A DNA stretch of 64,000 nt from CAZPHI01 sp964586425 (GTDB lineage Bacteria > Bacillota > Clostridia > Lachnospirales > Lachnospiraceae), in the NCBI GenBank assembly GCA_964586425.1, contig CAZPHI010000001.1, positions 1 to 64,000 on the forward strand, in the 5' to 3' direction. The position numbers were made by a program, and so were the translations under genes. Shown here piece by piece: positions 9,568-17,168 of the stretch. The notes beneath the pieces are model-generated. The model worked only from the letters and a program-made list of their open reading frames with translations. It ran no database searches and had not been told where the DNA came from. Each line of letters opens with the position of its first letter. The first letter of the stretch is position 1.

Positions 9568-11466
9568 ATGATTAAGAGAAATAAGCTAGCAGCCGTAATA
9601 GCATGTGTAACGTTAAGTGCAACACTTCTTGCTGGATGCGGTAATAATGAGACTTCAACAAGTGATAGCAACACAACATCAGCTACAACCGCAGATGGAA
9701 CAGTAGTTTCAAGTACGGGCAATGCTGCAACTACTGTGGAATATGACGATGAAGATTTTGTTGAAACATGGGATGAATCCTCAGCTACTAAGATAACATT
9801 AAAAGAAAGTCTGGCAGATGTATCTGGTAATGGCGCGAATGCATCAGGCAGTAAAGTTACAATTACAAATGCAGGTACATATGTAATAAGTGGTAAATTA
9901 ACAGATGGTCAGATTATAGTTAATGTCGAAGAGAAAGGAACAGTTAGGCTTATTCTTAATAATGCGGATATAACATCATCCACATCAAGCGCAATTCAAA
10001 TTGATGCAGCTAAAAAAGCAATTATTACAATTGCTGCTTCATCAACGAATAATATAAGTGATGCAAATAGAACAGTTGCAGAGGATGAAGAATATACTTC
10101 CGCAATATATAGCAAAGCCGATCTTATTATTAATGGTAGCGGTACACTTAATGTTAATGGTAATTTAGCGCAGGGTATAAAATCTAAAGATGATTTGTGT
10201 GTAATATCAGGAAATATTAATATTAATTCAGTTACAGGCGGTATGGTTGGCAAAGATTTAATGAATGTATATGGTGGTAACATTACAATCAATGCTGGCG
10301 GAGATGGAATTAAATCAACATATGATACTGATACCTCTAAGGGAAATGTTATTATATCCGGAGGAACAATCAATATCATAAGCGGTAATGATGGTATACA
10401 GGCAGAGAACGAACTGTATATATATGATGGAACTATTACAATAAAAACAGGTGGCGGTGCTGCTGCATCAACTTCCACAACAACTACAAACAATAACTTT
10501 GGTAATAATAGATATATGACTGGCAGTCAGAGTACCACAACTACAACAGATGAAGAAAGCTATAAAGGATTAAAGGCAACTAATGCAATTGTAATTACTA
10601 ACGGTAATATTACAGTTGATTCCAAAGATGATTCTGTTCATTCTAATGGAAGTTTTGCAATTAGCAATGGTACATTAATGCTTACAAGTGGTGATGATGG
10701 TATTCATGCGGAAACAACTCTTACGGTTGATGGAGGCGAAGTTACTGTTACAAAATCTTATGAAGGTTTTGAAGCAATTCAGATTACAATCAATAATGGT
10801 AAATGCAGTATAACTTCAAGTGATGATGGAATTAACGCCACAAGTGGTGCAAGTACAGGTACTATGAATGGTGGTATGGGTGGTATGGTAAGACCTGATA
10901 TGAATGGAACTAATACAACTAATGCATCAACAGATACGAATTTAGCAGTAACATTCACAATTAATGGAGGAAGTCTATATGTCAATGCAGGTGGTGACGG
11001 ACTTGACTCTAATGGCGCTATCGTAATGAATGGTGGTACTACATATGTAGATGGACCAAGTGATAGTGGCAATGGTGCATTGGATTACGATTCTTCATTT
11101 ACAGCTAATGGAGGTACATTGATTGCAGTTGGCTCGTCAGGTATGGCACAGCAGGCAACAAGCGCAACAAACTGTACTTCAGTAATGATTGCAAGTTCAA
11201 GTAATCAGAGCGCAGGTACAAAATTCAGTGTTGTGGATTCGAATAATAATACGATTGCTGAATTTACTCCTGCAAAGACATATAATTGTGTTGTTATTGT
11301 AAGCCCAGACATTAAAACAGGTAGTAGCTATACATTCAATTTTGGCTCTACAGCTATAGGAACTACAACAATATCAAATAGTATATCTAGCGTAGGTACT
11401 GCGGCAGGTGGTATGAATGGTGGTATGAATGGCGGCGGAATGAAAGGCGGCATGTTTGGAAGATAG
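9568..11466 (+). CDS. Carbohydrate-binding beta-helix lipoprotein (DUF4353 type)
   Basis: 632 residues. A lipoprotein signal with lipobox LLAGC (Cys near residue 23) is followed by an Asn/Ser/Thr linker. From about residue 60 the protein is made of repeated short strands (GNININS, GNITINAGGDGIKS, GTINIISGNDGIQA, GEVTVTKSYEGFEA, GSLYVNAGGDGLDS), the pattern of a right-handed beta-helix with turns GGDGI/SDDGI. This matches the family of clostridial surface proteins known as DUF4353, one member of which (Cthe_2159) binds acidic sugars. Two low-complexity inserts and a Gly-Met-rich tail (MNGGMNGGGMKGG) are unusual. It is flanked by terminators, so transcribed alone. A role in attaching to plant polysaccharide is inferred. 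Confidence 0.82.
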   Translation: MIKRNKLAAVIACVTLSATLLAGCGNNETSTSDSNTTSATTADGTVVSSTGNAATTVEYDDEDFVETWDESSATKITLKESLADVSGNGANASGSKVTITNAGTYVISGKLTDGQIIVNVEEKGTVRLILNNADITSSTSSAIQIDAAKKAIITIAASSTNNISDANRTVAEDEEYTSAIYSKADLIINGSGTLNVNGNLAQGIKSKDDLCVISGNININSVTGGMVGKDLMNVYGGNITINAGGDGIKSTYDTDTSKGNVIISGGTINIISGNDGIQAENELYIYDGTITIKTGGGAAASTSTTTTNNNFGNNRYMTGSQSTTTTTDEESYKGLKATNAIVITNGNITVDSKDDSVHSNGSFAISNGTLMLTSGDDGIHAETTLTVDGGEVTVTKSYEGFEAIQITINNGKCSITSSDDGINATSGASTGTMNGGMGGMVRPDMNGTNTTNASTDTNLAVTFTINGGSLYVNAGGDGLDSNGAIVMNGGTTYVDGPSDSGNGALDYDSSFTANGGTLIAVGSSGMAQQATSATNCTSVMIASSSNQSAGTKFSVVDSNNNTIAEFTPAKTYNCVVIVSPDIKTGSSYTFNFGSTAIGTTTISNSISSVGTAAGGMNGGMNGGGMKGGMFGR

Positions 11467-11506
11467 AGTATATATGATTTTAAAAAATGTTTTGATAATA
11501 TTTCCG

Positions 11507-11538
11507 GGGTGTCAAGAAAAAATACTTGACACCCTTTT
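11507..11538 (+). terminator. Terminator of the DUF4353 lipoprotein gene
   Basis: GGGTGTCAAG (11507-11516) pairs perfectly with CTTGACACCC (11525-11534), then TTTT. The right arm also holds the -35 box of the next gene's promoter. Confidence 0.8.
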
Positions 11539-11554
11539 GGATATATAGTATTAT
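11526..11554 (+). promoter_or_regulatory. Promoter of the ylxM-ffh operon, embedded in the terminator
   Basis: TTGACA (11526-11531) and TATTAT (11549-11554) are exactly 17 bp apart. The -35 box is inside the right arm of the preceding terminator, and the -10 is 17 bp before the ylxM ATG, giving a very short leader. Confidence 0.8.
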
Positions 11555-11571
11555 ACACTAGGTGATTAGAT

Positions 11572-11916
11572 ATGGATAAGATATATGAGCAGGCTTTATT
11601 ATATGATTTTTATGGTGAATTGCTTACTGCACATCAGAAGAATGTATATGAAGATGTGGTAATTAATGATTTCTCATTGAGCGAGATAGCTGAAGAACAA
11701 GGTATTACAAGACAAGGTGTTCATGACCTGATAACAAGATGTAATAAGTTATTATATGGTTACGAAGATAAACTTCATCTTGTGGCAAAGTTCCTTGATA
11801 CAAAGAAAGCTGTTAATGAGATTAATGAATTAACAAAACAATATATATCATCCAAAGATGAAGAATGTGTTATTAAGATTCAACATTTATCTAATGATAT
11901 ATTAAATAATTTTTAG
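11572..11916 (+). CDS. ylxM: YlxM/p13-type DNA-binding protein of the SRP operon
   Basis: 114 residues. YlxM is a small sigma-region-4-like helix-turn-helix protein always found just before ffh; its role in SRP is known mainly from streptococci. Residues 20-55 (LTAHQKNVYEDVVINDFSLSEIAEEQGITRQGVHDLI) form the helix-turn-helix; the remainder is helical. The stop is 17 bp before ffh, so they are co-transcribed. Confidence 0.9.
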   Translation: MDKIYEQALLYDFYGELLTAHQKNVYEDVVINDFSLSEIAEEQGITRQGVHDLITRCNKLLYGYEDKLHLVAKFLDTKKAVNEINELTKQYISSKDEECVIKIQHLSNDILNNF

Positions 11917-11932
11917 TTGGAGACAGTATTCT

Positions 11933-13279
11933 ATGGCATTTGACAGTTTATCAGACAAATTACAGAATATATTTAAGAATCTTCGTGGAAAAGGAAGATT
12001 GTCAGAAGCAGATGTTAAAGCTGCCCTTAAAGAAGTAAAATTAGCCTTGCTTGAAGCTGATGTTAACTTTAAGGTCGTTAAGCAATTTGTAAAAGCTGTT
12101 GAAGAACGTGCAATAGGACAGGATGTGATGCAGAGTCTTACACCTGGACAGATGGTTATTAAGATCGTTAATGAAGAGATGGTTTCATTAATGGGTTCTG
12201 AGACTACTGAGATTGCATTAAAGCAGGGTAATGATATTACAATCATTATGATGGCAGGTCTCCAGGGTGCTGGTAAAACAACGACCACAGCAAAGCTTGC
12301 TGGTAAGTTCAAGGCAAAAGGAAAGAAACCTTTACTTGTTGCCTGCGATGTATATAGACCGGCGGCTGTTGAACAGTTACAAATTAATGGAGAGAAACAG
12401 GGTGTTCCAGTATTTTCTATGGGAACTAATAACAAGCCTGTTGACATAGCAAAAGCAGCAATTAATCATGCTAAAGATAACAATATGAATATTGTTATTC
12501 TTGATACGGCTGGTAGACTTCATGTTGATGAAGATATGATGGCTGAGCTTGAGGATATTAAAGCTAATATTACTGTAGACCAGACAATTCTTGTTGTTGA
12601 TTCAATGACTGGACAGGATGCAGTTAATGTTGCTTCATCATTCAATGAAAAGATAGGAATTGATGGTGTAATTCTTACAAAGCTAGATGGTGATACAAGA
12701 GGTGGTGCAGCATTATCAATTAAAGCTGTAACCGGAAAGCCTATTCTCTATATTGGTATGGGTGAGAAGCTTTCAGATCTTGAACAATTTTACCCTGACC
12801 GTATGGCTTCAAGAATACTTGGTATGGGCGATGTATTATCACTTATCGAGAAAGCTGAAGCACAGATTGATGCAGATAAAGCTGCAGAGATGGAAAGAAA
12901 GCTTAAGAAAGCTGAGTTTGATTTTAATGATTTCCTTGAATACATGGGACAGATAAAGAATATGGGTGGCATTGGCTCAATTCTTAATATGCTGCCAGGT
13001 ATGGGGATGGGACAGATGAAGAATATGGCTGTTCCAGATGATGCTGAAGCTAATCTTAAGAAAACAGAAGCAATTATTCTTTCTATGACAAAGAAAGAAC
13101 GAGCAAAGCCAGACTTATTGAATCCTTCAAGGAAGAATCGAATAGCACGAGGTGCTGGTGTTGATATCAGCGAAGTCAATCGTGTCGTAAAACAGTTCGA
13201 ACAGATGAAGAAGATGATGAAGCAGATGCCTGGTATGATGAAAGGTGGTAAAAAAGGAAAGTTTAAACTTCCTTTTTAA
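11933..13279 (+). CDS. ffh: Signal recognition particle protein Ffh
   Basis: 448 residues. GTPase that binds 4.5S RNA and signal sequences and delivers ribosomes to FtsY. G1 GLQGAGKTT (about 108-116), DVYRPAAVEQL, DTAGRLHVD and TKLDGDTRGG define the G domain; the Met-rich M domain takes the last 150 residues (LPGMGMGQMKNM, QMKKMMKQMPGMMKGG). It lies between ylxM and rpsP, the common Firmicutes order. Confidence 0.97.
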   Translation: MAFDSLSDKLQNIFKNLRGKGRLSEADVKAALKEVKLALLEADVNFKVVKQFVKAVEERAIGQDVMQSLTPGQMVIKIVNEEMVSLMGSETTEIALKQGNDITIIMMAGLQGAGKTTTTAKLAGKFKAKGKKPLLVACDVYRPAAVEQLQINGEKQGVPVFSMGTNNKPVDIAKAAINHAKDNNMNIVILDTAGRLHVDEDMMAELEDIKANITVDQTILVVDSMTGQDAVNVASSFNEKIGIDGVILTKLDGDTRGGAALSIKAVTGKPILYIGMGEKLSDLEQFYPDRMASRILGMGDVLSLIEKAEAQIDADKAAEMERKLKKAEFDFNDFLEYMGQIKNMGGIGSILNMLPGMGMGQMKNMAVPDDAEANLKKTEAIILSMTKKERAKPDLLNPSRKNRIARGAGVDISEVNRVVKQFEQMKKMMKQMPGMMKGGKKGKFKLPF

Positions 13280-13317
13280 CATATATTTAGCAAAAATTTT
13301 AGGAGGTGAAAGTTAAA

Positions 13318-13563
13318 ATGGCAGTAAAAATCAGATTAAAAAGATTAGGTGAAAAGAGAAACCCTATTTATAGAATAGTTGTTGCAGATTCAAGATCACC
13401 AAGAAACGGTAGATTTATCGAAGAAATCGGTACTTACAATCCAAATATGGATCCTAGCACATACTCAGTTAATGAAGAATTAGCTAAGAAGTGGTTAGCT
13501 AATGGTGCTCAGCCAACAGAGGTTGTTGGTAAGATTTTCAAACTTGCAGGTATTGAAAAATAA
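13318..13563 (+). CDS. rpsP: 30S ribosomal protein S16
   Basis: 81 residues, standard length, with the diagnostic MAVKIRLKRLGEKRNPIYRIVVAD start and SRSPRNGRFIEEIGTYNP. AGGAGGTGA ends about 8 bp before the ATG at 13318; the in-frame codons upstream are the ribosome site itself. S16 is an early 30S assembly protein. Confidence 0.97.
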   Translation: MAVKIRLKRLGEKRNPIYRIVVADSRSPRNGRFIEEIGTYNPNMDPSTYSVNEELAKKWLANGAQPTEVVGKIFKLAGIEK

Positions 13564-13587
13564 TTGAGTCTAGTGGAGGTGTCATAT

Positions 13588-13815
13588 ATGAAAGAATTAG
13601 TTGAAATTATTGCTAAGGCACTAGTTGACAATCCGGATGACGTAGTTGTTACAGAGACCGAGAAAGAAAAAGCAATCGTTGTTCAGTTAAAGGTTGCACC
13701 TTCAGACATGGGCAAAGTGATTGGAAAACAGGGACGTATTGCTAAGTCAATACGAGCTGTTGTATCGGCAGCTGCATCAAAGACTGATAAAAGAGTCGTA
13801 GTTGAAATTGTTTAA
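13588..13815 (+). CDS. khpA: KH-domain RNA-binding protein KhpA (YlqC)
   Basis: 75 residues. A single KH domain with the GxxG loop in VIGKQGRIAKSI (about 43-54). KhpA pairs with KhpB (Jag) in other Firmicutes and binds many RNAs, affecting cell elongation and division. ATG at 13588 follows GTGGAGGTG. It sits 24 bp after rpsP, its usual neighbour, and two stem-loops follow. Confidence 0.92.
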   Translation: MKELVEIIAKALVDNPDDVVVTETEKEKAIVVQLKVAPSDMGKVIGKQGRIAKSIRAVVSAAASKTDKRVVVEIV

Positions 13816-13827
13816 CTAAAACAATCA

Positions 13828-13888
13828 CACCTGTTTTACAGGTGCTTGCAATCATTGGGAAACACGCGTAATTGCGTGTTTCTTGTTT
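13828..13888 (+). terminator. Double stem-loop, terminator of the ffh-rpsP-khpA operon
   Basis: The first hairpin is CACCTG (13828-13833) with CAGGTG (13839-13844). The second is GAAACACGC (13859-13867) with GCGTGTTTC (13874-13882), followed by TTGTTT. The second is the likely terminator. rimM follows and may rely on read-through or its own weak promoter. Confidence 0.7.
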
Positions 13889-13946
13889 ATATGTCGTTAA
13901 TTAGTTAATTATACTGATTATATGAAAATAGAATGGATGATATAAT

Positions 13947-14465
13947 ATGGAGAATAATATTACTGATAATACATTAAGAGTTGGTGTCATAGCATCTACT
14001 CATGGTATTAAAGGAGAAGTTAAAGTATATCCGACCACTGATGATCCTACAAGATTTGAATATCTTAAGGAAGCTATAATTGATGCTGGCCGTGATACTA
14101 GAACTGTAGAAATTGAGAATGTCAAATATTTCAAACAGTTTGTTATCTTGAAATTTAAGGGAATTGATGATATCAATGATGTTGAAAAATATGTAAAAAA
14201 AGACCTTTTAGTTACAAGGGATAATGCAGTTCCACTTGAAGAAGGAGAATATTATATCTGTGATTTGGTTGGACTCAAGGTTATAACTGATGATGGACGC
14301 GATATCGGTATTCTTACAGATATAATGCAGACTGGTGCTAATGATGTATATGTGGTTAATGGTGATACTGATGAGGAGATTCTTATTCCATCAATTCCAC
14401 AGTGCATCTTAGATAGAGACCTTGAAAAAGGGATTATTACTGTACATTTATTAAAATGGGCTTAA
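13947..14465 (+). CDS. rimM: 16S rRNA processing protein RimM
   Basis: 172 residues. RimM helps mature the 3' domain of the 30S subunit and binds S19. N-terminal RimM barrel (RVGVIASTHGIKGEVKVYPTTDDPTRF) and C-terminal PRC barrel from about residue 95 (YYICDLVGLKVITDDGRDIG, ending IPSIPQCILDRDLEKGIITVHL). The ribosome site is poor (GGATG 10 bp upstream), unlike its neighbours. trmD, which often follows rimM, is absent here: rplS comes next. Confidence 0.94.
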   Translation: MENNITDNTLRVGVIASTHGIKGEVKVYPTTDDPTRFEYLKEAIIDAGRDTRTVEIENVKYFKQFVILKFKGIDDINDVEKYVKKDLLVTRDNAVPLEEGEYYICDLVGLKVITDDGRDIGILTDIMQTGANDVYVVNGDTDEEILIPSIPQCILDRDLEKGIITVHLLKWA

Positions 14466-14472
14466 AAAAAGC

Positions 14473-14501
14473 TTGCAACATTGATTAATATATGTTAAAG
14501 T
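14473..14501 (+). promoter_or_regulatory. Promoter upstream of rplS
   Basis: TTGCAA (14473-14478), 17 bp, then TAAAGT (14496-14501) with a TG one base before the -10 (extended -10). It leaves a leader of about 70 nt before rplS, in the position where Firmicutes L19 leaders occur; I did not fold it. Confidence 0.55.
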
Positions 14502-14577
14502 AAATTGTTGTTAAAAAGAGATGGTCCTCTGTTACTATAAGGTATTAAGAACATCAGGATATTTAAGGAGGTCGCAC

Positions 14578-14925
14578 ATGAGCGAAATTATTAAAAACAT
14601 TGAAACTGCACAGTTAAAGGCAGAGGTTCCTGCATTCAACGTAGGAGATACAGTTAAAGTATCTGCAAAGATCAAAGAGGGAAATCGTGAAAGAACACAG
14701 ATTTTCGAAGGAACTGTATTAAAGAGACAGGGTACAGGCGTTAGAGAAACATTTACAGTTAGAAAGCTTTCTAATGGTGTTGGTGTTGAAAAAACATGGC
14801 CAGTACATTCACCAATCGTTGAAAAAGTTGAAGTAGTAAGATTTGGTAAAGTAAGAAGAGCAAAACTTAACTACTTAAGAACAAGAACAGGTAAGAGCGC
14901 TAAGGTTAAAGAATTAGTTAAATAA
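14578..14925 (+). CDS. rplS: 50S ribosomal protein L19
   Basis: 115 residues from the ATG at 14578 (TTAAGGAGG 7 bp upstream); the longer frame from 14521 reads through the leader and is rejected. VPAFNVGDTVKVSAKIKEGNRERTQIFEG and the tail RRAKLNYLRTRTGKSAKVKE are standard L19. L19 lies at the subunit interface. A terminator follows. Confidence 0.97.
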   Translation: MSEIIKNIETAQLKAEVPAFNVGDTVKVSAKIKEGNRERTQIFEGTVLKRQGTGVRETFTVRKLSNGVGVEKTWPVHSPIVEKVEVVRFGKVRRAKLNYLRTRTGKSAKVKELVK

Positions 14926-14947
14926 TTAATTTAATTAGCTTACATTA

Positions 14948-14980
14948 GGGACAGTACAGTATTGTATATGTCCCTTTTTA
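14948..14980 (+). terminator. Terminator of rplS
   Basis: GGGACA (14948-14953) pairs with TGTCCC (14969-14974), then five T. Loop of 15 bases. Confidence 0.7.
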
Positions 14981-15026
14981 TTAGTTTAAGTATATGTGCC
15001 AAAGTGCAGAACTGGAGAGGATATAT

Positions 15027-15593
15027 ATGGAATTTGCCAGAAGAAAATATAAAGAAAATAAGCCTTTGCAGGAAATAGTAAAGCTTATTGCTGATATATG
15101 TCTAATAATCTGTGTAGGTTTTACATTGATTTATTTTTCGTGTGAAAGAATTACTGTAGTGGGTAATGCAATGAATCCTACATTAGCTAATGAAGAAGTG
15201 GTGTTAATTAATAAAATGAAATATGCGTTTGCTTCACCAAAGCGTTATGATATTATTGCTTTTGAGAATGGCGGTATTAATTCATCACACATCTATATTA
15301 AGAGAATTATAGGCCTGCCGGGTGAAACAGTACAAATCAAGGATAAAAAGGTTTATATTAATGATATTATGTTAACTGATGATGTTATTGGTGATGATAT
15401 CCTAACGGCTGGACTTGCCGCAAACCCTGTGGTATTAGGTGAAAACGAGTATTTTGTTCTTGGAGATAATAGAAATAATAGTGAAGACAGTCGTTTCGTT
15501 AATATTGGAAATGTTAAAATAGATAAAATAATAGGTAGTCCATGGTTGATTGTTAATCCATTCAGTAGAATTGGATTCATAAAAAATAAGTGA
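15027..15593 (+). CDS. lepB: Signal peptidase I family protein lacking the catalytic serine
   Basis: 188 residues from the ATG at 15027 (GGAGAGG 6 bp upstream; an earlier ATG at 14994 has none). One N-terminal membrane segment (about 18-37) and an outside S26 domain. The lysine box YIKRIIGLPGE and the box LGDNRNNSEDSR are intact, but the nucleophile box reads VGNAMNPTL: the serine of the usual GxSMxPT is Ala48 (GCA, 15168-15170). By family knowledge this should abolish peptidase activity. The locus, between rplS and rbgA, is the normal one for a housekeeping lepB. Either the organism has other signal peptidases and this one has become a binding or regulatory protein, or a single-base error (TCA to GCA) is present. 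Confidence 0.85.
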   Translation: MEFARRKYKENKPLQEIVKLIADICLIICVGFTLIYFSCERITVVGNAMNPTLANEEVVLINKMKYAFASPKRYDIIAFENGGINSSHIYIKRIIGLPGETVQIKDKKVYINDIMLTDDVIGDDILTAGLAANPVVLGENEYFVLGDNRNNSEDSRFVNIGNVKIDKIIGSPWLIVNPFSRIGFIKNK

Positions 15594-15601
15594 GGTAGAA
15601 C

Positions 15602-16459
15602 ATGAATTTTCAGTGGTATCCTGGTCATATGACTAAGGCAAAGAGAATGATGCAGGAGAATATAAAATTAATTGATTTGGTTATAGAGCTTGTTGATTCA
15701 AGAATTCCAATGAGTAGCCGAAATCCAGATATTGATTCATTAGCTGTGAATAAATCAAGAATTATTCTGCTTAATAAATCAGATTTAGCATCTGAAAGTT
15801 ATACAGAAAGCTGGTCTGAATATTTTAAGAATAAGGGTTTTTTCGTGGTTAAAATTAATTCAAAAACAGGAGCTGGAATAAAATCAATTAATGGTGTTAT
15901 TCTTGAAGCTTGTAAAGAAAAAATTGAAAGAGATCGTAGAAAAGGTATTCTTAATAGACCTGTAAGAGCGATGGTTGTTGGAATTCCTAATGTCGGAAAA
16001 TCAACATTTATCAATGCATTAGCAGGTAAAGCCTGTACCAAAACAGGTAATAAGCCAGGTGTTACAAAAGGTAAACAGTGGATTAGACTTAATAAAGGAG
16101 TAGAATTACTTGACACTCCAGGTATTCTTTGGCCAAAGTTCGATGACCAGAAGGTGGGACTTAAATTAGCTTTTATTGGCTCTATGAATGATGAAGTCCT
16201 TAATGTGACAGAGATGGCACTTGAACTTATTGGTTATATCAGAAAGCTTACACCAGGATTACTTAATAAACGTTATGAGATTGCTGAGGATGATACACTA
16301 GATAATCTGGCAATTCTTGGTGAGATTGCAGATAAGAGAAAAGCAATAAAAAAAGGTAATGAACTTGATTATGATAAAGCAGCATCAATGTTCATGGATG
16401 ATTATAGAAGTGGAAGAATTGGTAGAATTACACTAGAGACTCCTGCAGAATATCAATAA
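15602..16459 (+). CDS. rbgA: Ribosome biogenesis GTPase RbgA (YlqF)
   Basis: 285 residues. Circularly permuted GTPase needed for late 50S assembly (L16 incorporation). Start WYPGHMTKAKRMM is diagnostic. The motifs come in permuted order: NKSD (about 58-61) before GIPNVGKST (about 129-137) and DTPGILWPK (about 174). A helical C-terminal domain follows. It starts 8 bp after the lepB stop and is followed by rnhB, the order seen in Bacillus. Confidence 0.95.
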   Translation: MNFQWYPGHMTKAKRMMQENIKLIDLVIELVDSRIPMSSRNPDIDSLAVNKSRIILLNKSDLASESYTESWSEYFKNKGFFVVKINSKTGAGIKSINGVILEACKEKIERDRRKGILNRPVRAMVVGIPNVGKSTFINALAGKACTKTGNKPGVTKGKQWIRLNKGVELLDTPGILWPKFDDQKVGLKLAFIGSMNDEVLNVTEMALELIGYIRKLTPGLLNKRYEIAEDDTLDNLAILGEIADKRKAIKKGNELDYDKAASMFMDDYRSGRIGRITLETPAEYQ

Positions 16460-16492
16460 TAAGAATTAGCATATGAATGAAAGGTGATAACT

Positions 16493-17164
16493 ATGTCAGC
16501 TGCCAGTGAAAAGAAAGCTATTCAGGAAGAGAAGAAACGAATAAAGCTTCAACTTGAAGAAGAACGAATAGAAGCATTACGAGAATATGAAAAGCAATAT
16601 GATTATTGTCAGTTTATATGTGGTATTGATGAAGTTGGTCGTGGCCCTCTAGCAGGACCAGTTGTTGCAGGAGCGGTTGTGCTCCCTAAGGATTGTCGAA
16701 TTCTTTATGTCAATGATTCAAAGAAATTAAGTGAGAAGAAACGTAATGAATTATTTGATGTTATTGATAAGGAGGCGGTTTCATGGGCGATTGGAATTGT
16801 TTCACCACAACGAATTGATGAAATCAATATTCTCCAGGCTACATATGAGGCAATGAGAGAAGCTATTAATAAATTAACAGTAAAACCCGATATATTATTA
16901 AATGATGCAGTGACTATTCCACAAGTCCTTATTCCTCAGGTACCTATTATAAAGGGTGATGCAAAGAGTCTTACAATTGGCTGCGCAAGCATCATGGCAA
17001 AGGTATCAAGAGATAGAATGATGGAAGAATATGACTTGATTTATCCTGAATATGGATTTGCAAAACATAAAGGCTATGGAACAGCAGTACATATGCAGGC
17101 ATTAAGAGAATATGGTCCTAGTCCAATACATAGAGCAACATTTATTAAGAATATTATAGGGTGA
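16493..17164 (+). CDS. rnhB: Ribonuclease HII
   Basis: 223 residues from the ATG at 16493, with GAAAGGTG upstream that contains a rejected GTG start. It removes misinserted ribonucleotides and RNA-DNA hybrids. The catalytic acidic residues are in CGIDEVGRGPLAGPVVAGAV (Asp, Glu), ILLNDAV and, later, the KGDAKSLTIGCASIMAKV region. A charged helical N-terminal extension of about 40 residues (EEKKRIKLQLEEER) precedes the catalytic core, as in other Clostridia. Confidence 0.95.
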   Translation: MSAASEKKAIQEEKKRIKLQLEEERIEALREYEKQYDYCQFICGIDEVGRGPLAGPVVAGAVVLPKDCRILYVNDSKKLSEKKRNELFDVIDKEAVSWAIGIVSPQRIDEINILQATYEAMREAINKLTVKPDILLNDAVTIPQVLIPQVPIIKGDAKSLTIGCASIMAKVSRDRMMEEYDLIYPEYGFAKHKGYGTAVHMQALREYGPSPIHRATFIKNIIG

Positions 17165-17168
17165 TATA

